Positions 24,901 through 32,335 are shown, counted from the first letter of the stretch. The stretch is 64,000 nucleotides of DNA from DASXRU01 sp034665305 (GCA_034665305.1 JAXDFZ010000025.1:62001-126000), one strand, 5' to 3'. Translations and numbers: made by a program. Notes: generated by a model not told the origin, from the sequence alone.

Positions 24901-25608
24901 ATAACAAATCCCGTTGGTTGCCAGTAGCGGCAGTCTCAGCGATCGCGCCACCGCGACCACTGCCTGGTTGCGTGCTTCTTCTTCGCGATTGAAGTGGCGC
25001 TGCAGCTCCGCATAAACATTTCCCTTGCCGAATACATCAACCAGCCACTCGCCGGTTCGCATTGTCTTTTCCGAGTCACCCTCGCGAATAAACTTCGCCA
25101 GTGGTCCATCATCGACTCCCGTCAGGCAGACTAATCCCGCTGCATGCGCTGCCAGTTCATCGGGAGTTACGGCGCACTCACCGGGTTTTGCATGCTTCGG
25201 CACCCGCAGCTTCATCAAAGTGATCAGACGCGAAAGATTTTGATAGCCCTTACGGTTGCGGACGAGGAGTGGCAGCGAAAACGTTTCATTCTTTTGTCCA
25301 GCGTCCCAAGTACTTCCCACGTCCAAAGTCCCACGTCCAACGTCCGCTTTTAACCCTTCCGATGTTTGACTTTGTACCTTGGACTTTGGACTTTGGACCG
25401 TTATTTCGGCGCCGATATGCGCCTTAACATCTTTCTTTACCGCCGCCAGATGAAACCGCGGCGCACCATAAAGGCCATCGCGATCGAGCAACGCCATTGC
25501 CGACATCTGCAATTCCTTACAGGCAGCAATTAACTCTTCCGGTGGCGAAGCGCCCTCCAGGAAACTGAATGCTGATCGGCCATGTAACTCAACATATGCT
25601 TGTGACAT
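21952..25608 (-). CDS. dnaE2: error-prone DNA polymerase (ImuC/DnaE2) with three repeat-derived insertions
   Basis: A 1218-residue C-family polymerase, the translesion enzyme of the ImuA-ImuB-DnaE2 mutasome. Domains: PHP (from YVELHGRSAFSFLEGASPPE), polymerase palm with catalytic Asp427, Asp429 and Asp431 (EWPDIDLDLPSG), fingers, helix-hairpin-helix (about 955-1000), and C-terminal OB domain (VRVAGWVIVRQRPGTAKGF). It is about 150-180 residues longer than usual because of three insertions at surface-loop positions: about 71-110 in the PHP domain, about 847-944 before MRLGLKYVKGLS, and about 1006-1043 before TRRDALWQIE. All three are read through heptamer tandem arrays and keep the frame. Start ATG 25608, 29 bp after imuB. 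Nothing suggests a broken gene. Confidence 0.92.
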   Translation of the reverse strand: MSQAYVELHGRSAFSFLEGASPPEELIAACKELQMSAMALLDRDGLYGAPRFHLAAVKKDVKAHIGAEITVQSPKSKVQSQTSEGLKADVGRGTLDVGSTWDAGQKNETFSLPLLVRNRKGYQNLSRLITLMKLRVPKHAKPGECAVTPDELAAHAAGLVCLTGVDDGPLAKFIREGDSEKTMRTGEWLVDVFGKGNVYAELQRHFNREEEARNQAVVAVARSLRLPLLATNGICYATRAQRQVADVFTCIRNHVRLETAGRLLAKNSEAFLKPAKEMVQLFSDLPEAIAGTLDLSSRLEFTLKDLGYEFPKYSVPPGQTMASFLRQRTDEGARLRYTGKGTPTYERARQQIERELTLIEKLHLEGYFLIVWDIVEFCRREGILIQGRGSAANSAVCYSLGITAVDPVGMELLFERFLSEERGEWPDIDLDLPSGDQRERAIQYVYQRYGKLGAAMTANVITYRGRSAAREVGKVLGFDEDTVGRLSSLVHTWEWKDPKDSTARQFRDAGLDLTNPRIKKFFQLYQMVQDLPRHLGQHSGGLVICQGQLDSVVPLEPAAMPGRVVVQWDKEDCADLGIVKVDLLGLGMMAVLEDSIDFIRDAYEEEVDLAHLPQDDPAVYAALQRADTIGMFQVESRAQMSCLPRLRPQTFYDIVVQVAIIRPGPIVGNMVHPYLKRRQGREPVSYAHPLLEPALKRTLGVPLFQEQLLKMAMICANFSGGEAEELRRAFGFKRSEARMKEIEVKLRAGMRRNGITPKAQEEIVQSITSFALYGFPESHAASFALIAYASAYLKCHYLAAFTAATLNNQPMGFYQPFTIIKDAQRHGLRTKPIDVMRSDWLCTIEKPGIGYEVSGVGGQVSGVGGQVSGAGGQVSGVRCQVPGFAYISTSDTRHLAPDTRHLAPDTRHPAPDTRHLAPDTRHPTPDTCLPAPDTRHPAPDPRHLSMRLGLKYVKGLSAASGQAIERERKRRPFTSIEDLHQRVPELRKDEMRKLAAVGALNFIHAAKSPTSKVQSPTPEAGPMAKAQSPRLNEKTLARGHGTLDKGVTRRDALWQIERVVRPPGPLYEELHETGTSPLAPMTLPERLNADFRGTGLTIGRHPVAHHRAELDKKRCVRAIDLPAMRNGYKVRVAGWVIVRQRPGTAKGFVFLTLEDETGVANVIVTPNLFDKNRLVLVDEPFLMIEGILQHQDNVISVKARKVEALSFTVAAAASHDFH
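22478..22590. repeat. heptamer (TTGGACT) arrays inside dnaE2, near codons 1006-1043
   Basis: Units 22560-22587 read TTGGACT, TTGGACT, TTGGACG, TCGGACT; a degenerate set at 22521-22548 reads TTGGACT, TTGGGCC, TTGGCCA, TTGGACC; and complementary units (CCAAAGTCC) lie near 22478-22492. Transcribed from the minus strand they encode a Ser/Lys/Thr-rich loop (SKVQSPT, MAKAQSP). Confidence 0.85.
22777..23068. repeat. long inverted heptamer (GGTGTCG/GGTGCCG) array inside dnaE2, codons about 847-944
   Basis: About 20 units of GGTGTCG or GGTGCCG with variants run on the plus strand from 22777 to about 22945, then facing CGACACC/TGACACC units to about 23068. In the dnaE2 frame this gives two peptide repeats: SGVGGQV (4 units), then DTRHLAP (about 9 units). 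No stop codon arises and the reading frame is kept on both sides. Confidence 0.92.
25279..25400. repeat. heptamer (CGTCCAA/TTTGGAC) arrays inside dnaE2, codons about 71-110
   Basis: GTCCAAA/CGTCCAA-type units occupy about 25296-25346 and facing TTTGGAC units 25364-25400. They form a hairpin-capable inverted pair within the PHP-domain codons and encode TVQSPKSKVQSQTSEG-like sequence. Confidence 0.8.
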
Positions 25609-25637
25609 GAAAATTCGATTGTTGGTGCACTTCTAAA

Positions 25638-27080
25638 TCAGTCATACATACCGGCGACAAACCAGGCGCCGCTCTTTAGCTCGCGATAAACGCGATAAAG
25701 AATTTGCAGCGGCTCGCCGTTCCCGGATCCGGCATTACTTTGAACTGCTAAATCCCACTCGTCCCGGGCCCAACCATCAGTGCGCCACCATTCACCCGAA
25801 GTACGCCAGGGTCCAGCCAACTGAATCACCCTTCCCTTCACGTTCCGCGTTTTATCAGGAGCGGTAATTTTGATGGGATATCCCTGGTGTGTCTCCACTG
25901 CCGCTCGCAATGGCGGACGAAAAACGCGAAAGCCGGAAACGCATCGTTGCCCTCCCGTTAGCGCTGGCTGAGGTTTTACTTTATTTTTCCCGGTCCCACG
26001 GCGCGCCGGTTCTTGCAAAACAAATCTCTTCATGCGAAACGCGTCGGGCCTATACGTGTCACGCAACTCCGGCGATCCAATGTTGTCTGCGCCTACCAGC
26101 TTGGAGAGTCGGGCCAGCGTTAGTTCCAACTTTTCAGGCTCCGGCGCGCGGGGGATAAATAATCCATTCTGCAGCACTGCAGGGTTCACCGGTTCGCAGG
26201 CAACTGACACTGCCAACACAGGCGATTGGGGGGGATTGTTTTCAGTGTTCAGCAGCAGGAGTTTCAAAAACACTTTGTGGTCCCTCATCGGCGAAGGCAG
26301 GGTTAACTTCCGTTCATATAAAACTCCGTCCTCCAGTTTTAATTCAATCCGCAACTCATTCGTGGCTAATGCATATTCATTCAACCGGGCGCACAGTTGA
26401 TTGAGTAAACGGGCAAGGATAAAAGCCAGCGGCTCAAGCTCGGCAATCGGATGCTCTAATTCAATTGAGATTTGAAAATCGGGTGGGGTTTGGACCAACT
26501 GTAAATGCCGATTAGTTTTACCCGCTGCCAGTTGTTGCAGCTTGATACCCGCCTGGCCCAGACGCTCAGAAACGCCTTTGCTCGGAAGCGCCGCGAAATC
26601 ACGAAAGGTTTGCACGCCCCATAGACGCAAGGTTTCGAGAATTTCTTGAACTTGCTCCCTGCGTTTCTTTTCTTCGGACCGTGCCCGGCTCGTTTTTTCA
26701 TTCGGCGAGGTGGTAAGAAATTCGGAGGTGAGGGTTAACAGCCCTTCTATCGGGAGAGGTCCTAAACATGTGAGTTCTTCGCCAGGCGAAATAAATGTTA
26801 TGCCCTTCAGAAACCGGGCCGCATAGACAGCTGTGTCCGGATTGGCAGCCACGGCCACATTGACCAACGTTCCCAAGCCCCCCGCGGATTTCGGACTGGC
26901 GGCAAGCCTCGCAATGTCATTTGCCAATTCATAAGCTGAACCGAAAAGCAGCTCGCAACCTTCGACATCCAGAACCAAAGTGCCCGTCCCTGTCTTTTCC
27001 AATAAGGGCGAAAAAGCATAGGCAAAATCGGTTAGGGAAACGCCCGGAACGACTTTTCGGCAATAAATACAGGCAAACAC
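25638..27080 (-). CDS. imuB: ImuB, non-catalytic Y-family polymerase homologue of the mutasome
   Basis: A 480-residue DinB/Y-family homologue from GTG 27080. It begins FACIYCRKVVPGVSLTDFAYAFSPLLE with VLDVEGCELLFGSAYELAND, the ImuB pattern, and keeps the little-finger-like middle region and C-terminal RRTDGWARDEWDLAVQ-type tail. The acidic residues needed for metal catalysis in active Y-family polymerases are not present at their usual places. ImuB acts as the hub that binds the beta clamp, ImuA and DnaE2 during mutagenic bypass. It sits between imuA (89 bp upstream) and dnaE2 (29 bp downstream). A lexA-type operator motif lies at 27127-27144, 47 bp before the start codon. Confidence 0.88.
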   Translation of the reverse strand: MFACIYCRKVVPGVSLTDFAYAFSPLLEKTGTGTLVLDVEGCELLFGSAYELANDIARLAASPKSAGGLGTLVNVAVAANPDTAVYAARFLKGITFISPGEELTCLGPLPIEGLLTLTSEFLTTSPNEKTSRARSEEKKRREQVQEILETLRLWGVQTFRDFAALPSKGVSERLGQAGIKLQQLAAGKTNRHLQLVQTPPDFQISIELEHPIAELEPLAFILARLLNQLCARLNEYALATNELRIELKLEDGVLYERKLTLPSPMRDHKVFLKLLLLNTENNPPQSPVLAVSVACEPVNPAVLQNGLFIPRAPEPEKLELTLARLSKLVGADNIGSPELRDTYRPDAFRMKRFVLQEPARRGTGKNKVKPQPALTGGQRCVSGFRVFRPPLRAAVETHQGYPIKITAPDKTRNVKGRVIQLAGPWRTSGEWWRTDGWARDEWDLAVQSNAGSGNGEPLQILYRVYRELKSGAWFVAGMYD

Positions 27081-27126
27081 GTTCTAACCTGCCATCGATG
27101 CAAAATTTTTGAAATGCGAAATCTAG

Positions 27127-27144
27127 GCGAAGATTAGCGAATAT
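27127..27144 (-). promoter_or_regulatory. candidate LexA operator before imuB
   Basis: GCGAAGATTAGCGAATAT matches 16 of 18 bases of the motif at 29377-29394 before lexA and 15 of 18 of the one at 29397-29414. The core is a direct repeat GCGAA-N5-GCGAA. Direct-repeat LexA sites are known in Alphaproteobacteria (GTTC-N7-GTTC), but this exact spacing differs. Confidence 0.6.
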
Positions 27145-27169
27145 CTACGAATCTGGCAAATGGCAGGGA

Positions 27170-28009
27170 CTAAGACGAGGTTACGACCTGTACGCGTGCC
27201 TTCCTCGTTTCGAGAGAGACGGGCTTTCGACGCTCAACATTGAGTTGCATGCCTTGGAGTAAGAGTGCATCTCTTAACCTGACTGAGAGTGAGGGAGTGG
27301 GAGAAATATTGATTTTTTGAACTCGCCCGACCGGCTTTGAATAAAACGGTATTACGCAACCCTTTGATGAATTAGATAAGGCTTCATCTTTGACCGAGGT
27401 CCAAACGACCTCTTCTTTAATAACTTCCAACGCCAGAGTCGCGCGGGATCCCACGCAGGAGGCTTGGGCGGCAACAATCAGAATCGTAGGAGTGTTTTCA
27501 ATCGCGCGCCGGAACCGGAACCACCAGGATGAAATAATTCGTCGCACGTTCTGCGGCGAGATGTCCGCCAGATCCAATGCCACCATGCCAAACCCGCCAC
27601 TCTGCAATAACAAGTCGGCAGCCTTGAAGGCCCGTTCGATCCTTTTGCCTTCCGAAACATTAATCGTTCCTTCCGCAGCACAACGCACCCAAAGTAATTG
27701 ATCGAAAACCATTCTCGCGCCCGACGCTGATATCGGATCAAATACGTCGTTGGCATCTACCAGCGCACACACTTCTTGTTTATTGGTAGCGTGAGCTAAC
27801 GCGGACAGCATAAAACTCGTTCGACCCGATGAAGAACTTCCAAATATTTCTGTGATAGCACCGCGCGGCAAGCCTTTCGTAATTACATCAATCTCCGAAT
27901 TGCCCGTAGACAAAGTCTCTGCCGGCGCTCTCTCATGTAACTTGAACGCAGTTTCCAAATGTTCGGTTACTTCAGATTGAATTTCAGCTTTGGAAACGAG
28001 TGCTCTCAT
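27170..28009 (-). CDS. imuA: ImuA, RecA-like mutasome protein
   Basis: A 279-residue RecA/SulA-like protein. GNSEIDVITKGLPRGAITEI (about 36-55) leads into a P-loop FGSSSSGRTSFML in which the Walker A lysine is replaced by Arg63, so nucleotide binding may be altered or lost. The Walker B-like strand MVALDLADIS and LIVAAQASCV follow. In other bacteria ImuA interacts with ImuB and RecA and recruits the polymerase. First gene of imuA-imuB-dnaE2; the 38 bp to the divergent uracil-DNA glycosylase gene contain no copy of the putative LexA motif. Confidence 0.82.
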   Translation of the reverse strand: MRALVSKAEIQSEVTEHLETAFKLHERAPAETLSTGNSEIDVITKGLPRGAITEIFGSSSSGRTSFMLSALAHATNKQEVCALVDANDVFDPISASGARMVFDQLLWVRCAAEGTINVSEGKRIERAFKAADLLLQSGGFGMVALDLADISPQNVRRIISSWWFRFRRAIENTPTILIVAAQASCVGSRATLALEVIKEEVVWTSVKDEALSNSSKGCVIPFYSKPVGRVQKINISPTPSLSVRLRDALLLQGMQLNVERRKPVSLETRKARVQVVTSS

Positions 28010-28047
28010 GATTTATAACGCGTATAGTTTTTAGTCTCGAGGGACAC

Positions 28048-28683
28048 ATGCCACGCAAATCGTCATCACATTCGGCCGAAGAATTTTTTCCCGAAAAAAA
28101 TTCTCTTGCCGCCTTCCGCATGGCCGCCGCAGATTGCAAAGCCTGCGACCTCTGGAAACGTGGGACCCAAACTGTTTTTGGCGAAGGCCGTCGTCGTGCG
28201 GCAGTCTTGTTCGTCGGTGAACAACCTGGCAATGACGAAGATCTGGCCGGAAAACCCTTTGTTGGCCCGGCCGGCCGCCTGCTTGATAGTGCCCTCGAGG
28301 AAGCGGGTATAGATCGTTCGCAAACCTATGTCACCAATGTGGTCAAGCATTTCAAATGGGAACCTCGCGGCAAGCGCCGCATTCACAAAAAACCAAACGC
28401 CGGGGAAGTTTCAGCTTGCCGGCCATGGCTGGAAGCCGAAATAGCGCTGGTGAAGCCAAAAATAATCGTGGCGTTGGGGGCAACCGCAGCTCAGGCATTG
28501 CTCGGTCCGAGTTTTCGAGTGACCAAACAGCGCGGTCAGTTCATTGAATCCACTCTCGCTCCTTACATAATGGCGACCATTCACCCGTCTGCAATCTTAC
28601 GGGCTCCGGATGATGAAACTCGTCACCTGGAGCATCGCCGCTTCGTTGATGATCTAAAGAAACTCGCGCGAATCCTGAAATAA
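28048..28683 (+). CDS. udgX: UdgX-type uracil-DNA glycosylase (covalent uracil binder)
   Basis: A 211-residue family-4-like uracil-DNA glycosylase. Motif A is GEQPGNDEDLAGKPFVGPAG (about 57-76) and motif B is TIHPSAIL. The loop GKRRIHKKP (about 108-116) is the UdgX hallmark: in Mycobacterium UdgX the equivalent His (here H113) attacks the deoxyribose after uracil removal and stays covalently bound to DNA. Cysteines C30, C33 and C124 fit Fe-S ligands, but I do not see an obvious fourth. The frame opens at ATG 28048 and the gene is divergent from imuA, suggesting a joint role in damage tolerance; it lacks the candidate LexA motif in its 38-bp leader. Confidence 0.88.
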   Translation: MPRKSSSHSAEEFFPEKNSLAAFRMAAADCKACDLWKRGTQTVFGEGRRRAAVLFVGEQPGNDEDLAGKPFVGPAGRLLDSALEEAGIDRSQTYVTNVVKHFKWEPRGKRRIHKKPNAGEVSACRPWLEAEIALVKPKIIVALGATAAQALLGPSFRVTKQRGQFIESTLAPYIMATIHPSAILRAPDDETRHLEHRRFVDDLKKLARILK

Positions 28684-28740
28684 TAAACCCCTAGTTTCTT
28701 TAGCTCTTTCCGATTCACCTTGACCTTAGCCCCAGGCGAA

Positions 28741-29358
28741 TCATGTCGAGCTCTGATACTTCCGAATTACACCAATCACCACTCCCTGAATCCTTACGCG
28801 GTCAGCAGGCTTCACGATGATCGGCTCGTAGTTGGGATTGGCAGCTTCTAATCGCACCTGATTGCGTCCTTGATGGAAACGCTTCACAGTGGCTTCACTT
28901 CCATCTATCAATGCGACTACGGTTTGCCCATTTTCAGCAGTCTCTCGTGATTCCACGACGATGAAATCACCATCACGAATCTGTTCATCAATCATGGAGT
29001 CTCCGCGAACTCGCAGCGCAAACGTGCGCTCACGTCCTATCATGTCTCGAGGCACTCGCACTGCCTCATAACTTAAAACCGCCTCGATCGGTTGGCCAGC
29101 CGCAACTATTCCCAATAGCGGAATTTCATCGTCATTATGAATGGGCGCTTCCTTCACAATTTCTATCCCGCGGCTCACATTCGGAATCCGCCGTATCATT
29201 CCCTCGCGTTCCAATTCCGAGACTATGCGATGCGCACTGGCAGACGAAGTTAGATTGAATTGTCTTCCTATTTCCGCGATCGTGGGTGCTTGATCGTTGG
29301 CTCCCATGTAGCGGCCTATGAAATCAAGAACTTTCCTTTGCCGGGAGGTGATAGCCAT
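28741..29358 (-). CDS. lexA: LexA SOS repressor
   Basis: A 205-residue LexA. The N-terminal winged helix-turn-helix covers about residues 1-68 (ITSRQRKVLDFIGRYMGAND, TIAEIGRQFNLTSSASAHRI). The self-cleavage site is Ala87-Gly88 (VAAGQP), and the catalytic dyad is Ser121 (GDSMID) and Lys159 (EATVKRF). It should repress SOS genes until RecA filaments trigger cleavage. Two copies of the 18-bp motif lie just upstream (29377-29414), which fits autoregulation. The gene converges on the udgX gene. Confidence 0.95.
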   Translation of the reverse strand: MAITSRQRKVLDFIGRYMGANDQAPTIAEIGRQFNLTSSASAHRIVSELEREGMIRRIPNVSRGIEIVKEAPIHNDDEIPLLGIVAAGQPIEAVLSYEAVRVPRDMIGRERTFALRVRGDSMIDEQIRDGDFIVVESRETAENGQTVVALIDGSEATVKRFHQGRNQVRLEAANPNYEPIIVKPADRVRIQGVVIGVIRKYQSST

Positions 29359-29376
29359 CGGTTCTCCATTCTATTA

Positions 29377-29414
29377 GCGAAGATGAGCGAACATTGTCGA
29401 AGTTTCGCGAATAT
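29377..29414 (-). promoter_or_regulatory. two candidate LexA operators before lexA
   Basis: GCGAAGATGAGCGAACAT (29377-29394) and TCGAAGTTTCGCGAATAT (29397-29414) are spaced by 20 bp, two helical turns, start to start. They share 16/18 and 15/18 bases with the imuB-upstream copy. Sites begin 18 bp before the lexA ATG. Confidence 0.62.
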
Positions 29415-29731
29415 TTGTCCAGTCAAATTGGGCGATCAGTAAAAACTCCCTAATTTCCGTTGGCTTTGCTTCACGCCGCTAATTGTGGGGCTCTTTTGTC
29501 CTTCCGAAGGAAGAAGCCGCTATCCCGAACCGCCTGAATGCTTTGATCATGGTTTCACACCAGATTCCCGTTGACACCCATGGGGTTAAACGCTACTATC
29601 TCGTGTGCAACGGCGTTAGTCACCGCCTGAGCACTGGATGTAAATGCTTCTAGGGCCCCCAGTTCCAGGCCATTCCACAACAAACCCGCCCTCCTTTGAC
29701 GAATCTTCGCGGTTGATCTATCGGAAAACAA
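29415..29731 (+). other. leader region of the pilus operon
   Basis: No gene seen. It holds a good sigma-70 promoter (29571-29599) about 130 bp before pilB; the stretch 29415-29570 shows nothing else recognisable. Confidence 0.5.
29571..29599 (+). promoter_or_regulatory. sigma-70 promoter of pilB
   Basis: TTGACA (29571-29576), a 17-bp spacer and TACTAT (29594-29599), close to consensus. Transcription would begin near 29606, leaving a leader of about 125 bases before the pilB ATG at 29732. Confidence 0.7.
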
Positions 29732-31516
29732 ATGTCCGCTAAATTAGGTGAAATACTGGTTCGTGAGAACCTCATCAGTCCGCAACATCTAAGGGAAGCC
29801 CTCGATTACCAACGAGAACATGGTGGTCGTCTGGGTTACAACTTGGTTCGTCTGGGACTAGTCTCAGACGACATGATTACTGCCGTTCTCTCCCGGCAGT
29901 ATGGAATTCCCTCCGTTAACCTTGAGCTATTTGATATCGAAGACTCGGTCATTCGCCTCATCCCGCAGGAAGTTGCTCAGAAATATTCCGTCCTACCCCT
30001 ATCCCGCGTCGGTGCCACCCTCACCCTCGCAATGGTCGATCCCACCAACGTCTTCGCGATGGACGATATCAAGTTCATGACCGGTCTTAATATCGAGCCG
30101 GTCGTGGTCGCAGAAGCCAGCGTGCAACAAGCAATCGCGAAGTACTACAGCACCTCGCGAGAAATCGAGCTCGCTCCCGCCGCACCCGAAGTTGCCGTGC
30201 AGGGACTATCTGGAGGAATCACACACGCAGATTTGGTTTCGCTCGACAGCCTTGATTTTGATTCTGAAGCATCAGCCGACCAGGTAGAAGTTCTCGAAGA
30301 TAATGAGGAAATTGACCTTTCCAGCCTCGCGCGAATGAGCGAGGACGCTCCCGTTGTACGACTTGTCAACGTCCTACTGGTTGACGCCCTGAGACGGGGG
30401 GCCTCGGACATACACGTCGAGCCATATGAAAAGGAGTTGCGCATACGGTTTCGAATTGACGGCATTCTGTACGACGTCATGCATCCTCCTTTGAAAATGC
30501 GCGATGCCCTTATCTCTCGCGTCAAGATCATGTCGAAACTCGACATTTCGGAAAAACGACTGCCGCAAGATGGTCGCATAAAGATCAAAGTCAAAGTGGA
30601 TGCCCGCTCACGTGAACTGGATTTCCGCGTTTCCACTCTTCCTACCCTGTTTGGCGAAAAAGTGGTGCTGCGCCTGCTGGATAAAGAAAACCTGATGCTG
30701 GACATGACGAAGCTGGGCTTCGAACCGGAGTCTCTCAAAAAGTTCCAGCGCAATATTTCTCGCCCGTACGGCATGGTGCTCGTCACCGGTCCAACCGGAA
30801 GTGGAAAGACGAATACTCTGTACTCTGCCCTCCAATCATTAAACACACCGGAAACAAATATTCTTACTGCCGAGGATCCGGTTGAGTTCAACCTCCTGGG
30901 AATCAACCAAGTCCAGATGAAGGAGCAGATCGGCTTGAATTTTGCCGCCGCCCTTCGCTCCTTTCTTCGTCAGGATCCCAACATCGTCCTGGTCGGAGAA
31001 ATCCGAGACTTTGAAACTGCTGAAATAGCGATCAAGGCCGCCCTTACCGGTCACCTCGTCCTGTCAACCCTTCACACGAACGACGCCCCGTCAACCATCT
31101 CGCGGCTTATGAACATGGGTATTGAGCCGTTCCTCGTCGCCACCAGCGTCAACCTCATTCAAGCCCAACGCTTAATTCGGCGGATCTGTAAAAACTGCAA
31201 AAAGGAACAGCCCAATCCGGTCGAGGCGCTTATCGAAATTGGTTTCTCGGAAGAGGAAGCCCAGACCATGAAGACCTACAAGGGTAAGGGTTGCGGTACC
31301 TGTAACGAAACTGGGTACAAAGGTCGGGTTGGCCTCTACGAGACGATGGAAGTAACAGATGAGATTCGCGAACTGATTCTGATTGGCGCTTCGTCACTTG
31401 AACTGCGAAAGAAAGCAATCGACGACGGCATGATTACCCTGCGGGAGTCAGGCTTGCACAAGATTCGTAACGGAGTCACCACTATTGAGGAAGTCCTGCG
31501 GGAAACGGTGGCCTAG
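29732..31516 (+). CDS. pilB: type IV pilus assembly ATPase PilB
   Basis: A 594-residue GspE/PilB motor ATPase that powers pilus extension at the inner membrane. An N-terminal GSPII_E_N (MshEN-like) domain spans about 1-150, followed by an acidic linker and the ATPase. Walker A is GPTGSGKTNTLYSAL (about 352-366), the Asp box is ILTAEDPVEF, Walker B ILVGEIRDFETAEIAI, and the His box LVLSTLHTNDAPST. Four cysteines (CKNC ... CGTC, about 488-530) form the zinc site that separates PilB from PilT. First gene of a block with pilT and pilC. Confidence 0.95.
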   Translation: MSAKLGEILVRENLISPQHLREALDYQREHGGRLGYNLVRLGLVSDDMITAVLSRQYGIPSVNLELFDIEDSVIRLIPQEVAQKYSVLPLSRVGATLTLAMVDPTNVFAMDDIKFMTGLNIEPVVVAEASVQQAIAKYYSTSREIELAPAAPEVAVQGLSGGITHADLVSLDSLDFDSEASADQVEVLEDNEEIDLSSLARMSEDAPVVRLVNVLLVDALRRGASDIHVEPYEKELRIRFRIDGILYDVMHPPLKMRDALISRVKIMSKLDISEKRLPQDGRIKIKVKVDARSRELDFRVSTLPTLFGEKVVLRLLDKENLMLDMTKLGFEPESLKKFQRNISRPYGMVLVTGPTGSGKTNTLYSALQSLNTPETNILTAEDPVEFNLLGINQVQMKEQIGLNFAAALRSFLRQDPNIVLVGEIRDFETAEIAIKAALTGHLVLSTLHTNDAPSTISRLMNMGIEPFLVATSVNLIQAQRLIRRICKNCKKEQPNPVEALIEIGFSEEEAQTMKTYKGKGCGTCNETGYKGRVGLYETMEVTDEIRELILIGASSLELRKKAIDDGMITLRESGLHKIRNGVTTIEEVLRETVA

Positions 31517-31525
31517 GAGATTTCT

Positions 31526-32335
31526 ATGTTGCGTAAAATACTACTCTCTGCCTTGATGCTTGGTTCACTTGTTGTAATGTTGCCGTTAGTTAACTCTACC
31601 GCCCACAACATCAAGTACTCTTCGGCGCAAAATCATCGCCGCGTTCGGCGACATTCGCGGGCCTGGTGGCGCCGACACCACGTTTTGATCCGTCGTCGAC
31701 GAGCCGTCCTTCTGCGCCGGCGTGCGTTGGCGGAAGCGCGACGGAACTTGAACTCCGCGCTTGCCAGCGAAAATCATGCAGCTTCCACCGAGGCGCTTTC
31801 CCTTCCGCCGGCAATCCTCAAGGATGCGAAATCTCCGGTAGCCTCAATCTTCCCGAGCGGCTGGACTCCCTCGGCGCCAAGCAAGGGTGAAACAGTCTTT
31901 CGGGTCAATAACCCCAACGGTTCCTCTGCAGGACAGGCAGTCCTCTCAGTTGTTTCTTCTTCTTCAGCTCCGCCTTTGAGACGAGTCTCAGTCCTGGAAC
32001 GCTCACGGATTTTGGCCGGAGTTTCCTTCTCCGAGCTGCGACGAACTGTGATTGACAAAATGATAACCACTGGCGGTTGGGTGGTGAATGATTTACAGCG
32101 AGAGATCGGGGGCCGTAGAGTCTTCATCGTCGTCGCTCAGACTCCAGGCAGCAACGATGGGCGAGAGCCGGAGCGAATCTGGAACTTCTACTTCACTGAA
32201 ATAGACGGTCGCATCTATAGCCTTTCTACCAGCGCCGCTCGTGAAACATCAGGCCGCCTCGCCAATGACGCCGAGAAATTCCTGAATTCGCTGCCCACGA
32301 TTGCTCCAGCAGGTTCTCGAAATTCGCCTCGATAG
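31526..32335 (+). CDS. exported Arg-rich protein of unknown function in the pil operon
   Basis: A 269-residue protein only 9 bp after pilB. A signal peptide (LLSALMLGSLVVMLPLVNST) is followed by an extraordinarily basic stretch at about residues 38-72 (NHRRVRRHSRAWWRRHHVLI then RRRRAVLLRRRALAEARRN), an Ala/Ser/Pro linker, and a compact alpha/beta domain at about 110-260 (SFSELRRTVIDKMITTGGWV, GGRRVFIVVAQTPG, IWNFYFTEIDGRIYSLST). I do not recognise the family. Its place between pilB and pilT suggests a pilus-linked periplasmic or surface role; the basic region could bind DNA, polysaccharide or membrane. Confidence 0.7.
   Translation: MLRKILLSALMLGSLVVMLPLVNSTAHNIKYSSAQNHRRVRRHSRAWWRRHHVLIRRRRAVLLRRRALAEARRNLNSALASENHAASTEALSLPPAILKDAKSPVASIFPSGWTPSAPSKGETVFRVNNPNGSSAGQAVLSVVSSSSAPPLRRVSVLERSRILAGVSFSELRRTVIDKMITTGGWVVNDLQREIGGRRVFIVVAQTPGSNDGREPERIWNFYFTEIDGRIYSLSTSAARETSGRLANDAEKFLNSLPTIAPAGSRNSPR

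Noticed and set aside
21952..25608. dnaE2 as a pseudogene because of repeats
   Set aside because: All 1218 codons are open, the catalytic aspartates and all domains are intact, and the insertions fall at loop positions.
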